A stretch of DNA of 64,000 nucleotides from the NCBI GenBank assembly GCA_033398695.1, contig CM065819.1, forward strand, positions 6,125,501 through 6,189,500. Direction: 5' to 3'. The stretch comes from Orobanche coerulescens. Its lineage: Eukaryota; Streptophyta; Magnoliopsida; Lamiales; Orobanchaceae. Made by a program: the position numbers and the translations under genes. The notes below the pieces were generated by a model. That model was not told the DNA's origin. It searched no databases and was given only the letters and a program-made list of their open reading frames with translations. Shown piece after piece: positions 8,505 through 20,483 of the stretch (position 1 is its first letter; every line of letters starts with the position of its first letter).

Positions 8505-11500
8505 TAGAGGTGTTCAACAGTTCGATTCAACCGGTCGAACCGTCAATTTTGAATAGTTGGGTGCAGTTCGGTTCAAAATTGAAACCGTCATTTGTTTTAA
8601 GACGGTTCGGTTTTTGTTCGGTATTTTGACGAATCGCGAACCGACGGTTCAACCGTCGGTATAAAAAATCAAAATTTGAATTTTTAAATTCTCGAGGGGA
8701 AAATTCAAATTTTGAATTTCAAAACCGTTACTCCAAACTGCCTGTTCCTGTCAGATCAATCGGGAACCATTTTCATATATTTTAACACCTATAAATATCA
8801 CCCTCTCACCCTCTATTTTTCTCACACCAACTCTAATTATCTATCTATTTTCTTTCCACTATCTCAAGTATTACACTATTACTTTCTTTCATATTAATTG
8901 AAAAAAGATGTCAAGTGACCAATTCAATTGGGGAAAGAGAAAGGATATCACCAGCATTCCTCGACGAGGAAGAGGTAGTGCGAGTGGTAGTGGTACTCCT
9001 ACTCATATTCCGAGTTCTACTTCTATTCCAAGTTCAAATTTTGGAGATTATGTTCCCGAATAATTAACCAAGTAACAAACCAACCAAATGTTTGAAACCT
9101 AGAAATAGATTCAAAATATCGAAGATGATGAAGATGATGAGCAACCAAAAAAAACAAAACAAGAAAACTGTCTGAGCTCAAATCTCCATTATTTGCGGTG
9201 CATTATACAAAATTGGACGAAGTTGCCTCCGGTCCGAGTCATTTCTTGGCCAAGTGCAACTATTGCAAGAAATCTTACAAGTTTAGAAAGGGGGAGGTTA
9301 CGGGACACTAAATGGCCATATACAAAGACAACATCCGACAAAATTGGCATAGAGTCTAATCAAATCCAACTCTGAGGCACGGCGACATCGTTTAATGCCA
9401 CCAATCAAGGTACTATTATTTATTTAAATTTAGTCCAATTACCTCTAGAAAAGAATTAGTTATATTTGTTTGTGGTAAATCTCTTTCTTTTAACTTTGCC
9501 GACGATCAAATGTATGAAAATTTTACTCGACTAAGTTTTAATTCTGCTAGTAAAAAAAGTTTCATGCTCTACCGTAACTCGTGATGTTAGAAAAACTACT
9601 AGCAAGGCAAAATTAATTTTAGCTAATACATTTTTAAAACTAGATCATAAAGTTTGTATATGCTTCGATGCTTGGAGTGGTTTTAGAGAGTTCAATACCG
9701 CACATACCGCCTAAAATATTTTGCATAAAATTCATACAATTTTATCTGAATATAATTTAGTACAAAAAGTTTTTTCAATTTCTTTGATAATGCTAGCTCC
9801 AGTACAACTAGTATAGAATCACTTATTTCAGTATCTAGACCATCTATTGGTGGTAAAAGTTTTTCATGTTAGGTGCATTTGTCCTGTTCTTAATTTATGT
9901 GTTCAATATGATTTAGTTGTTTTATAAGAAGCATATACTCCTATCCGTGAAGGAATAATGTACTTAATTAGACTTTCTTCTCTTGGTAAAAAATGGAGGA
10001 GGTATTGCCCAAAAATAATATGCATCCAAAAAAAATTCAAAAGATGTGTCAAATCGTTGGAGTTCTACTTACAATTTGCTAAATGATAGTTATCAGTATC
10101 ATATTGCATTGTGCAATTTTTATAATGAAGAATAAGTACTCGTTTGGTTATTGCAAGTCAATGGGATAAATGCTCTAGTTTAATGGCACTTTTTAAAATT
10201 TTTAAAGAGGCAACTGAGTCATTGTCCGGTGTTTATTATCCCACTTCTACACTTGTTGAATATTGTGTTAAAATTGTACTGGTATTCAAGTCTTTAATTA
10301 AAGTTCCTGATTTATTTGATTGTATAAAAGAAATCAGAGACATATAGATAAAATATTTTACCTACATTCTTCCGATTTTTATAGTTGCTAAACTTTTAGA
10401 TCCTCAAGTTAGAGAGGAAGGTTTGCTAAAATTACTTATGCTTTACTACAATGCTTTATTTCTTATTCCTAATTTTATTCCTCCAAATCCTAGCGACTCT
10501 GTTCAAAGTGCAAAAAATACTTTATCTGATATCGTGATTATTCTTGTAATTATAATAGTAGTCTTGATCTTAGTATGGGTTTTTCTTCTCTTGTTCACGT
10601 TCCTTCTAGTAGTAGTAATATACCTTCTTTTGGTTTTGCTATTCGGGATTGTAGTTAGTGGAATGCCTATCAAGAAGATTTATCCCGAAAATGATCAAGG
10701 TACCAAAGTAATGCATATCAAGAACTTGAAAATTACTTAACTACTTTTGATTTGGGAGATATAGAATGTGAATCGAATGGCGATAACAATCTTCTTAAGT
10801 GGTGGGCGAAAAGGTCTACAATCTTTTCTGTAGTTGTCACGATCGCAAATGAAATACTAGTTGTTCCTGCCTCAATAGTTTCCGTTGAACAAGCCTTCAG
10901 TGTGGGAGGATATATTCTGGAGGAATGACGATCTCGATTGACGCCTCAAAATCTTGAAGCTCATGCATTATTGAATGATTGGGGGAAAGTCGAGTTATGC
11001 CAACAAGAACCAAATTATAATGAACAAGAAGACAGCGACACATATGATATCGGATCTAGCAATGATTCGATTGACTTGGATGATTGAACCATCTCCTCTC
11101 CGCCTCCATTCCCTAAGGTAAGTATAAGGTAAGTGGACTACGAGGACTTTGATTCCTAAGGTAAGAGGATACTTAAGCAACTTAATTCAAATATTCAAAG
11201 TTAAAATTCTTAATTATAACTTTAAATATTTGAATTAAGCTCAAGTCTATTTTCCCGCTCCCCCCCCCAAAATTTAAAAATAAACTACGACTACTTTGAT
11301 TTTGATTCCTAAACTCTAAAGTTATGGATATCAGATATGTAGGCTCTTAATTCAAATATTTAAAATTAAACATTTTGAATACTTAAATTAAGCTCAAGTC
11401 CAATTTGTACCCCATATTTTATATTTGTATTGACATGTTAAAACTTCAATTAAATTTAAAAGAAAAAAGGTGAACCGCCGGTTCCAGTTCGGTTCCAAAC

Positions 11501-11627
11501 CACCAGTTCACGGTTCAAAACCGAAGCTGTGAACAGCCATAGGGCGGTTTGCTTCCGGTTCCAATTTTCGGCCAACCAAAAACGGCGGTTCAAAAAACCG
11601 ACGGCTTTGAATTGTTGAACACCTCTA
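8505..11627 (+). mobile_element. hAT transposon, structurally complete, transposase broken
   Basis: The left terminus is TAGAGGTGTTCAACAGTTC and the right terminus reads the same inverted (TAGAGGTGTTCAACAATTC). Flanks are CCCGTGCA (8497-8504) and GCCGTGCG (11628-11635), an 8-bp target duplication with the six inner bases conserved. Subterminal regions are rich in GGTTCGG and CCGAACC words. The element is 3.1 kb and encodes one degenerate transposase on the plus strand. Confidence 0.82.
8908..11087 (+). pseudogene. hAT transposase pseudogene (BED finger, RNase-H-like part, dimerisation domain)
   Basis: From ATG at 8908 a Ser/Thr-rich N-terminus is followed, out of frame, by a BED zinc finger (CNYC, then GHIQRQH after one frameshift) at about 9200-9350. 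The middle shows the hAT signature ATESLSGVYYPTSTLV near 10210-10250. The C-terminal hAT dimerisation domain lies at about 10750-10990 with LLKWWA, ILVVPAS, VSVEQAFSVGG and RSRLTPQNLEA. In it a TGA replaces the usual Arg codon before RSRL, consistent with C-to-T decay of CGA. Many frameshifts and stops make it inactive. Confidence 0.8.
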
Positions 11628-11814
11628 GCCGTGCGTGGCATGCACTGTAATTTAAGTTATAAAAATAAAAACAAATATTATTTTAAATTGAGTGTCTTTA
11701 GAAGATTAAGCGAAGAAGAAAGGAATAGAGTGGTCAATAATTTATGAATAAAGTAATATACATGTACAAATATTTTATAAATTATGAAAGACCTCTCTAT
11801 ATAATATGTTTTAC

Positions 11815-12170
11815 GTCGTGGTGGACATATTACTCTCCTTGTCGTATATCAAGATCTTGGGTCTCTTAGAGTGAGTAACCCTTGACTGAGCAACGTAGAG
11901 ATGGCCACGACAGAAATAAGTTTTCTAAGAAATAGTCCAACTTGTTAGAGAGACTGGCCTTGACTCTATCTATCGTCATTGTAAACGACGAAATGAGGAG
12001 GAATTGCCTTCTCGTGAATTTGAAAGGCAATCTCAGTTCAGAAGACCTGAGTGACATCCTAGGAATCACATTTTGTGCCCCAAATTATTTCGGTTACGTA
12101 GGTTCCAAGCCTGGTCATGATCATTCTTGTCATATTGCATAGCCCTACCTTGAACATTGTTCCGTATAAA
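11815..12170 (-). pseudogene. Helitron PIF1-like helicase relic, C-terminal part
   Basis: The minus strand encodes, across frameshifts, GLCNMTRMIMTRLGTYV, then RLPFKFTRRQF, then a degraded TIN(K)SQGQSLSQVGLFLRKP-like block and LKILIYDKE-like remnants. This order matches the end of the RepHel helicase of plant Helitrons. Neither the Rep domain nor Helitron termini were found. It lies between the hAT element and element A and is an isolated fragment. Confidence 0.65.
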
Positions 12171-12800
12171 TAACATACAACCCCACAATTTAATTTAGTA
12201 AACAAATTTGATTCTATCAAGAAATTAACTATATCTTATCAATCGTAACATTCATTATTGTTGTGGTTATGTGTGTAATATCCGCAATTTTCGATTTTCG
12301 GTAATTTTCTTTTTTCGGCGGGAGTCCATTTTGACGACTCGCTTGTGACCATTCCGTCATTCTGAGAATATTTAATTCTGCACTTTTCGACGTCCGAGTT
12401 CGTTTCGGTGTCGTTTTGCCGAGTTCCGTGCTTTTTAGCGACTTTTCCGCACTTGAGTTCGATTCTTACGAATCTCGTCCGAAACTATTGTTTTGAGTTT
12501 CCCGTAAGTCCGTTTAACTTGGTTAGACGTGTTGTGAACTTTGGTTTGGTTATTCGATTACGTATCGTGATTTTCGGGTATTTTGGGCCATTTTATAATT
12601 TCCCAAAGTGGTGGGTATCCGTATACGTATTTGTTGTCTCGACCCTTTTTATGGCCGCGTGTGAGTTTGATTGTAACTCAAGCTCTTAGTATGATCTTAT
12701 TCTGGAGCTTTCCATGCGTATCTTGAACTTGGTGTTCCGATCGGAGGAATCCGTTGTTGTAATCGGCTTTGAGAGCACTGTTGCTGTCCTTTTGAGTCGT

Positions 12801-13174
12801 TAGCGCACGCTACACCTATTGGTTAGCGCGCGCTATGGTGCGGTTGTTAGCGCACGCTACAGGTTTGGTAGCGCACGCTAACGGGTGGTGCAGAAACATT
12901 CCAGAGGCTACTGGACTGGGTTAGAACGTTGGTTAGCGCACGCTATTTGGTAACATAACGCGCGCTAGGGTGCATTGGTAGCGCACGCTAGGGAAGGATA
13001 GCGCACGCTACCCGGTAGTTCAGGGCAGTCCAGGAGCTACTGGACTGGGTCTGGGGGACTCGTTAGCGCATGCTAATTTTTGTAGCTAGCGCGCTCTAAC
13101 TGTACATTTTGGCAGAACGTTTTGTTCTGATGCTTCGATAGCGCACGCTAATCAGGTAGGATTAGCGCACGCTA
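12801..13174 (+). repeat. palindrome cassette TAGCGCACGCTA in A 5' LTR
   Basis: Twelve copies or near copies start at 12801, 12824, 12848, 12869, 12934, 12956, 12979, 12999, 13064, 13087, 13139 and 13163. Most read TAGCGCACGCTA; variants are TAGCGCGCGCTA, TAACGCGCGCTA, TAGCGCATGCTA and TAGCGCGCTCTA. Spacers are unrelated except for a duplicated GCTACTGGACTGGG. The last copy ends 10 bp before the TATA box. Confidence 0.9.
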
Positions 13175-13184
13175 AGCTGTCCAG

Positions 13185-13192
13185 TATATAAA
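13185..13192 (+). promoter_or_regulatory. TATA box of A 5' LTR
   Basis: TATATAAA lies directly after the palindrome cassette and before a C/T-rich leader (TTTCTTCATTTCTTC). The same arrangement is at 40919-40926 in the 3' LTR. Confidence 0.7.
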
Positions 13193-14108
13193 GTGGACAA
13201 CAGTCATTAATCTGCATTTTTCTTCATTTCTTCTTTTTCCTCCGCGAGTTTGAGACGTGACGAATAGGGTTCGCATCTGGGCTGGTTTGCTTCCATCCAA
13301 AGGTGTTTTGGAGTATCCTAGGTGATTATAACATCATCTAATCCATTGTTCTTCACCGAATCAAGGTATTTTTCTTGGATCCCTAGAGTTGACTTTTTGG
13401 GGGATTTGTTCTTGATTTCGTTTTCCTTTCGGTTTTAATAGACCAATTGTTGTTTAATGATGTTGTTAAACATATCCTATGGATTGTATATTTATATTTC
13501 AGTTTGGAATTCCGTTTTCATGTTTTGGTCGGTCAATTCACGTTCTTGGCCGTTTTGGGGGAAACCCTTGAACTTTCGTCGTTTGTTCTTTGAATTCGGC
13601 GGCTTTGGGTCGTGCTATAGAATTCATTTTCATTGTTGTTATTGTTGTTCGTAGTTTATTGTCGCGGGTTAGCGCTCGGTGGAGTCGGCGGGTTCGTAGT
13701 CGGTTCGTGCCAACCTACTTCGATCGGTTCTTCGCGTAGGTGGTTGTTCGAGGTAAGTACCTTGTCCATACAATTCTTGTTTTATGGATATGGTAATTAG
13801 TGATCGTCTCCTTGTGTTTATTTGATCGTTTGAATTTTACTTTCAAAGATTCGGTTAGCCTTGTTAAAGGCCCTCTTTCAAAACGCGTGTATTTTGTGGA
13901 CATTGTGTTCGTGGATGGTTAGGTGAATTACTATGAATACACTTGGTGTTGTCGTTGTGCTTTGATAATATATATGTATATATTATCTCATATCGTTGCA
14001 GTGTGATTTGACCATTGCGTCGTGCATTGTGTTCGTTGCCATTGAGTGAATTACTTGGACATTATTGATGTGACATGTTATTTGTGTGAATGTGTGGATA
14101 TGGTTGAA

Positions 14109-14440
14109 GGTCTACGATGACACATGGCACGTGATCATGTGGTCACGATGCAGCAAGTGATTGATCCAACCGTGAGAGCCTGAGATAATCTACGGTGACA
14201 CATGGCTTGTGATCATGTGGTCCGGATGCAACAAGTGATTGATCCAACCGTGTGTGATTTGTTTAGCTAGCCAGTTCGGGAGGGTCCTTAGAGGCCTCGA
14301 GTGGGATTTGTGGCTTCGTCCCGATCCTAGGCGATGCATGTGCGTGATTTGTTTTATGATTGTGGCCAGCTCGGGAGGGTCCTTAGAGGCCTCGAGTGGG
14401 ATTTGTGGCTTCGTCCCGGTCCTAGGCGATGCTTGTATGT
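14109..14440 (+). repeat. minisatellites in A 5' LTR, downstream of TATA
   Basis: Two copies of a unit of about 80 bp (CTACGGTGACACATGGC, then GATCATGTGGTC) are followed by two copies of a unit of about 95 bp (GGGAGGGTCCTTAGAGGCCT, then GGGATTTGTGGCTTCGTCCC, which can form a GGGA/TCCC hairpin). The equivalent repeats of the 3' LTR are at about 41841-42190. Confidence 0.75.
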
Positions 14441-15199
14441 GATTATGTTGTGTTGATTTTATGTCCGTTGAGGACACTTGATGTGGGCTCTGACCCTGTG
14501 AATTGTTGTTGGTTTTATTTGTGAAAACAAAACCTTTGGGCTGTGACCCCTGTTGATTTTGTAAAGAGAAGGATTTGATAATCCTAAATTGTTTTCTACT
14601 AAAACTCCCGATGGCTTATTAAACCATTTTGTAAATTGTTTCCCTTGACTTGGGATCTTTCGATTTTGGAAAGCTTTACCTAAACTCTCGCCTCGGGAAA
14701 TATTTTCGTTATGTTTAAATCTTTGTGGATTCCTGGTTATTATTGTCCTTGGAACTCGTATTATATGGCTCGTATTTGCACTTTGTACTCGCACTAGCAA
14801 AACAGTGGAGTTTTGCTAACCCCCGAGTATTCGGGGGGTGGATGTTTGTTTTGCATTCACGTTTTGGAGCATAGCACAGGGTCGGCATGATGGATGATGA
14901 AAGATGAACGATACTAATCACACGAGGACCCGTTGATGTCGTATTGGTTTAGTTGTATTTTATTTTCCGCTGCAGTATTCTTTCCCCATTGTACGGGAGT
15001 GTGTTGTACTCGACCCCTGCGTGGGCATGTGTTGTGATTGAGTTGTATGTATTTATTGAAAGACCAAATCGGTCTAGTGAGTCATTTTAGCCTTAAAGGC
15101 ATTGTCGAGATGTTTAACATTATTACCAGCCTGGTAGATCCTTGAGGAAAGGTTCTACGGCGTGTAATATCCTTGAGCGGATCGGGGGTGTTACATAAA

Positions 15200-15211
15200 T
15201 GGTATCGAAGC
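15200..15211 (+). promoter_or_regulatory. primer binding site of element A
   Basis: TGGTATCGAAGC starts 5 bp after the LTR and differs from the initiator-Met tRNA site TGGTATCAGAGC at two positions, which suggests decay or an altered primer. Confidence 0.65.
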
Positions 15212-16251
15212 TTAGGTTGTGGAAACCTAGGCTGTCGGGTCAGTTGTGTTTGTTGAGTTTTGTCTCATCAGATTTTGTCTGACTGTGTTGTGTCGCGATG
15301 CGTCGTCTGAGTTTGTTGGTCGTGATTAGTATCGTGGGGCAATCATCATCTTCGTGCGACCTGTGGCCGTATGTCTCCCTTCTTTGTATTGTGCCTCGTG
15401 TGACACGAGCTATTTGTTTGATTATTTGTTCAGTGATGGAACCTTCATGTGGATTCTTGGTTACGTGATGCGTTCGCGTGATTCTCATATTTCGTTTATA
15501 TGAGGAGTGTTGTCATTATTTATGTCCTTTTGACTGTGATATTTGAATGTTTGTTTTCCGGTAAAAGACATGTGCTGTCTTGATTTTGAGCGAGTTGATG
15601 AGTGTATTATGATTGTATGTAAGTGAATATTGTTACATGTGAGTTTTTAGGCATTCTAGCCTAATAGATTTTTGAAAACCTTGAGTATCTTAGAAAATAA
15701 ATTTCGAGACGTACCTTTAAAATGAATTATTATCTCGCGGTACTTTCAATGTGTTTTCTAGTGCCGCAATATATTTCAAACTATTCGAGTTGGGGACCAA
15801 AATATTTTAAGATATTTTCAATTATTTTTAAAAACACAGTTGCTTAGACGCAAGGGTCGAATATTTCTGAAAGTTTCGATTTAAAGTAAAGTGTCCTCGT
15901 TTTATCAAATTCAAGATGGTTTTCAAAGTCTCGATAAAGGTGTTTGTACAACTTTTTGAAAATGTGATGCTCAAGATCAACTGGTGTTTCCAAATTATTT
16001 TCAAAACGTGGTTTTCGTTTTTTTTTTAAAACCTATCAATTCCCGTCTGCGGTCTGGGGATGTATGTATGATGTTCGCATTGTCATTATGATGTTAGCTC
16101 CCGAGTATGATCGAACTGGTGGCATGAACATTGAGGCATTGCCACACAATTGTTATACTAGTCCTCTGTGAGAGGTGTGAACTGATATTTACTGTTTGTC
16201 GCCTCGTGGTGATTTGCGTGTTGTCGCACGAGTGTGAGATGTTGAAGCTTG
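15212..16251 (+). other. element A, non-coding 5' internal region
   Basis: No coding frame is seen. Blocks such as GAAAACCTTGAGTATCTTAG near 15676 and CTCTGTGAGAGGTGTGAACT near 16163 recur in the interior of element C (about 35589 and 36066). It ends at GCTTG (16247-16251), the target duplication of the copia array; the same tract resumes at 29829. Confidence 0.7.
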
Positions 16252-16384
16252 TGTTGGAACATTTTATTCCATGCATAAATTAAAAGTGTTTTGATGATTA
16301 ATGTTGATAAGCAAAACAAAACAACGAAGAGACGAAGCCAAGCATCGAAGGAAACAAAGTGCAAAAGGCTGAAAAAACAAAACG

Positions 16385-16703
16385 TTAACGTACGTAACGT
16401 GTGATCACTAACGTACGTAATATATGGATTTTTATGTACGTAATGAAAGTTATATAGCGTATGTAAACAAGTTCAAACCAGATGAACGTTGGATGAGTTG
16501 AAGTCAAAAAGGTGGCAACAGACATATGACGTCAGCAGTGACGTACTATTAACGTACGTAATGAGAAGTATGATAACGTACGTAAAGAAAGAAACGAATG
16601 TTCTTGGGTGAATGCGGGAGAAGCTAACGTGCGTAGCGATTAATGCGGTTAACGTACGTAAACAAGCTTACGTACGTAATGGAAAGTATATAGCGTACGT
16701 AAT
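16385..16703 (+). repeat. palindrome cassette TTACGTACGTAA in copia LTR 1
   Basis: About ten copies or variants of TTACGTACGTAA/TAACGTACGTAA are spread over 320 bp, ending about 40 bp before the TATA box (TATAAAT, 16744-16750). Equivalent cassettes are at about 19515-19834, 22643-22962, 25783-26099 and 28918-29235 in LTRs 2-5. Confidence 0.88.
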
Positions 16704-16743
16704 GAAGGTCATGGCAGCTAACGGCTAGTTTGATCAAGAAGCC

Positions 16744-16750
16744 TATAAAT
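16744..16750 (+). promoter_or_regulatory. TATA box of copia LTR 1
   Basis: CCTATAAATACC follows the palindromes and is conserved in all five LTRs. Confidence 0.7.
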
Positions 16751-17293
16751 ACCATGTCTATGGTATTGATTGTGTACAACAACACAAAGCATTCTATACC
16801 CTGATCAGAGATTGATATTCATTATATTGTTGTTGTAATATTGAGCTTACATTGAGTGTTTGAGTGTTATACACAAAATCATACACGAGCGGTAAAAGAA
16901 AATATACGATTGGATTCGGTGTTATTAGGATCAAGGATCCGACATTGTTAGAATCGCAATCGCTATCTTCGTGAGGTTTATCTAGTACCCATAGAAAGCT
17001 AGAGCGGTTGATTCCTTGTCCGATAGAAAAGGAAAATGGTTTAACTTGGACTGACGCAAAGACAAGTACGAGTGGTTTATCACGGACCAATAGAAGACGT
17101 GATTGTAACGGTTATACCTCGACCGATAGAAGAGAGACGTAGAGGTTGCTATCTTTAACCTATTGAAAAAGATAAAGAGAGGACGTAGGCTCGTTTATAG
17201 CCGAACCTCTATAAATTCTTGTGTCATTTATTTTCCGCAATTTTACTTACGCTTCCGCAAACGGCCCAAATATCCGACCCCATACCCAACAAT

Positions 17294-17305
17294 TGGTATC
17301 GGAGC
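17294..17305 (+). promoter_or_regulatory. primer binding site of copia unit 1
   Basis: TGGTATCGGAGC starts two bases after the LTR, one change from the iMet site TGGTATCAGAGC. It recurs after LTRs 2, 3 and 4. Confidence 0.7.
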
Positions 17306-17352
17306 GGTACTCCAATACGCGGCTTAACATCCGAGGAGAAAAAGATCAAAAA

Positions 17353-18890
17353 ATGGCGTTTCAATTCTCTCCATAAGGCCTTGCTCTCAACCGACCACCA
17401 TTCTTCGATGGCTCAAATTATTTGACATGGAAGAAAAAGATGTCAATCTTTATTCGTGCCTACGATATAGAGATTTGGAAGATTATTTGTCTCGGCCCAA
17501 AAGTTCCTATCAAATCCGATGGTATGCTCAAATCTTTTGAAGAATACGACGATGCCGATTGGAAAAATGACCATCTAAATTGTAAGGCCACCCAACTTTT
17601 ATTTTGTGCCTTAAATCCCGAAGAGGTCAATAGAATCTCGTCGTGTGAAAGTGCGAAAGAAATATGGAAAATTCTTGAAATCACACACGAAGGGACAACT
17701 CAAGTCAAGGAGACGAAGATCAATATGCTTCTCCATGACTACGAGTTATTCATGATGAAGGGTGACGAGTCCATCACCAATATGCTCGACCGATTCTTGG
17801 TCATCACCAATGGAATAGCTTCGTTTGGCAAATCATTATCTAGTAGTGAAAAAGTCAAGAAAATCTTAAGATCACTACCTAGCGAATGGGACGGCACCGT
17901 GACCGCGATTATGGAATCCAAAGATCTCAACACGCTCGATTTTAGTGCCCTTGTTGGTTCACTAATCAATTATGAGATTGTATTAAAATCACGTAGTGTC
18001 AAGCCGAAGCCGAAGGAATGATCGTTAGCCATGAAGGCTAAGATATCGAGGAAGAAAGAAGAAATCCCGGTGGAGGAAAGCGACGAAGAAGCGGCATATT
18101 ATGCCAAGAATATTAAAAAATTCCAAACTTTATTAAACCGGAGGAAGAAGGATATCTCGAGCGAAATGAAGAAATTCGACAACTCTTGTCGACAATGTGG
18201 AAAACCGGGCCACTTTGCTAAGCATTGCCGAGCTAAACCCAAGAAAGAGGTTCTCGTGGCAACATGGAGCGATGAAGACGAAGACGACGATTTTATCAAT
18301 CAAAATAATCTCGCTCTCATGGCCCGAAGTTCGTTCGACGACAGCGACGTCGAAACCCAAGTAAGTACATCCTCCCATGATGAACTTTTTAATGCATTTG
18401 AATTATTGCATACGGATTTTCAAAACGCTTTATCCAAAATAAAATCCCTTAAGTCTAAAATTAAATATTTGGAAATTGAAAATTCCAAAATTATCGAAAA
18501 GGAAAATTTGTTGAAATCGATCATTCAAAGTGTATTGAAAATGAAAATATTTTGAAGAATGATCTCGCTAAAATCCAAATCGAGCTTAAATCTTTAACAA
18601 AGAAATTCTCGTGCGGAAATGAGAAATTTGAACAAATGCTTGGTGTTCAAAAGTTTACTTTGAATAAAGAAGGGTTAGGATTCAAAACTCGCTCGAAAAT
18701 CGAATCCGTTAATTTTAAGATACCCCATTGCGAAAAGTGTTTAAAAATCGGGCATCATATCTCAAGTTGCAAAAGCCCGAGATGGACGATAAAAATTAAG
18801 AAAATTTGGGTTCCTAAAGGAACAATCGTTTCAAATATCGTCTACGTCTCTAAACAAAAACCAACTATAGGTTGGGTTCCCAAAAATTGA
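17353..18890 (+). pseudogene. copia gag, unit 1
   Basis: The start MAFQFSP is followed at once by TAA because a 3-bp deletion changed the codons at 17374. The same frame then stays open to an in-frame TGA at about 18019-18021. This first part has the UBN2/gag-2 signature (WKKKMSIFIRAYD, AKEIWKILE, LPSEWDGTVTAI). Beyond TGA the frame reopens at 18031 with an acidic linker and a CCHC box (CRQCGKPGHFAKHC). A one-base deletion near 18500 moves the rest to another frame, which holds LGVQKF and a second CCHC (CEKCLKIGHHISSC) and ends at IGWVPKN. Gag forms the particle and packages RNA; this copy is broken. Confidence 0.85.
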
Positions 18891-19383
18891 TTTTTGATAT
18901 TTTACTCAGGGGGAGTATAATTTTTTTTAATGAGAGATAATATTTTCTGGGGAGTTTTTACTCTTTATGCATTTATTTATATCGTGCATATTCTACATTT
19001 TGGTATCATTAAATTCAATTGCTATTTTTTTACTTTTTGATGAAAACAAAAAGGGGGAGAGAAAGGAGGAAAATAAGAAAATGGGATTTACCCTAAAAGG
19101 GGAGAAACGAAGGAGTTAAAAAAATGAAAAGGGGAAGTCGAAAAATGACAGAAAAAGAAAAATTGAGGAGACGTCGAAAAGATGATGAAAATTTGAAAAG
19201 TCGAAAAGAAAAAGAAAAGGAAAGAAGGAGAAAGAAGAAGTCGAAAAAGAAATGGGAGAAGAAACTAACGAAATGGACAAAGTCGAAAACTTTGGTCTGT
19301 ACACATATACATATATTTACATTTTTTTTGCAGGAAAATCCCATTGTGAAATGTTGTTTTGTAATCATCAAAAAGGGGGAGAT

Positions 19384-20422
19384 TGTTGGAACATTTTATT
19401 CCATGCATAAATTAAAAGTGTTTTGATGATTAATGTTGATAAGCAAAACAAAACAACGAAGAGACGAAGCCAAGCATCGAAGGAAACAAAGTGCAAAAGG
19501 CTGGAAAAACACAACGTTAACGTACGTAACGTGTGATCACTAACGTACGTAATATATGGAATTTTATGTACGTAATGAAAGTTATATAGCGTATGTAAAC
19601 AAGTTCAAACCAGATGAACGTTGGATGAGTTGAAGTCAAAAAGGTGGCAACAGACATATGACGTCAGCAGTGACGTACTATTAACGTACGTAATGAGAAG
19701 TATGATAACGTACGTAAAGAAAGAAACGAATGTTACTGGACTGAATCTGGGAGAAGCTAACGTACGTAACAGTGTCTGGTTAACGTACGTAAACAAGCTT
19801 ACGTACGTAATGGGAAGTATATAGCGTACGTAATGAAGGTCATGGCAGCTAACGGCTAGTTTGATCAAGAAGCCTATAAATACCATGTCTATGGTATTGA
19901 TTGTGTACAACAACACAAAGCATTCTATACCCTGATCAGAGATTGATATTCATTATATTGTTGTTGTAATATTGAGCTTACATTGAGTGTTTGAGTGTTA
20001 TACACAAAATCATACACGAGCGGTAAAAGAAAAGATACGATTGGATTCGGTGTTATTAGGATCAAGGATCCGACATTGTTAGAATCGCAATCGCTATCTT
20101 CGTGAGGTTTATCTAGTACCCATAGAAAGCTAGAGCGGTTGATTCCTTGTCCGATAGAAAAGGAAAATGGTTTAACTTGGACTGACGCAAAGACAAGTAC
20201 GAGTGGTTTATCACGGACCAATAGAAGACGTGATTGTAACGGTTATACCTCGACCGATAGAAGAGAGACGTAGAGGTTGCTATCTTTAACCTATTGAAAA
20301 AGATAAAGAGAGGACGTAGGCTCGTTTATAGCCGAACCTCTATAAATTCTTGTGTCATTTATTTTCCGCAATTTTACTTACGCTTCCGCAAACGGCCCAA
20401 ATATCCGACCCCATACCCAACA
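19384..20422 (+). repeat. copia array LTR 2
   Basis: 1039 bp, shared between unit 1 (as 3' LTR) and unit 2 (as 5' LTR). It is preceded by the purine tract AAAAAGGGGGAGAT. Confidence 0.92.
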
Positions 20423-20483
20423 ATTGGTATCGGAGCGGTACTCCAATACGCGGCTTAACATCCGAGGAGAAAAAGATCAAAAA

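Larger units (their letters stand above)
12274..15195 (+). repeat. 5' LTR of element A (2922 bp)
   Basis: It starts TGTAATATCCGC and ends GGGGGTGTTACA. Roughly the first 350 bp and the last 100 bp resemble the LTRs of C and E. The middle differs between families and holds the palindrome cassette and a minisatellite. Confidence 0.9.
16252..17291 (+). repeat. copia array LTR 1
   Basis: 1040 bp. It differs from LTRs 2 and 3 in a short stretch near 16600-16660, where it has GTGCGTAGCGATTAATGCGG instead of GTACGTAACAGTGTCTGG. Confidence 0.92.

Noticed and set aside
10423..10740. Plus-strand frame rich in Leu/Val, looking like membrane segments
   Set aside because: It is a wrong-frame reading of the Ser-rich linker of the hAT transposase pseudogene.
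12801..13174. Regularly repeated short palindromes, CRISPR-like at first sight
   Set aside because: The repeats are 12 bp, irregularly spaced, and lie in a retrotransposon LTR of a plant genome with no cas genes.
16794..17090. Conserved 98-codon minus-strand frame present in every copia LTR
   Set aside because: It is conserved only because the LTRs are copies. It lies antisense in R/U5 and has no start context or recognisable domain.
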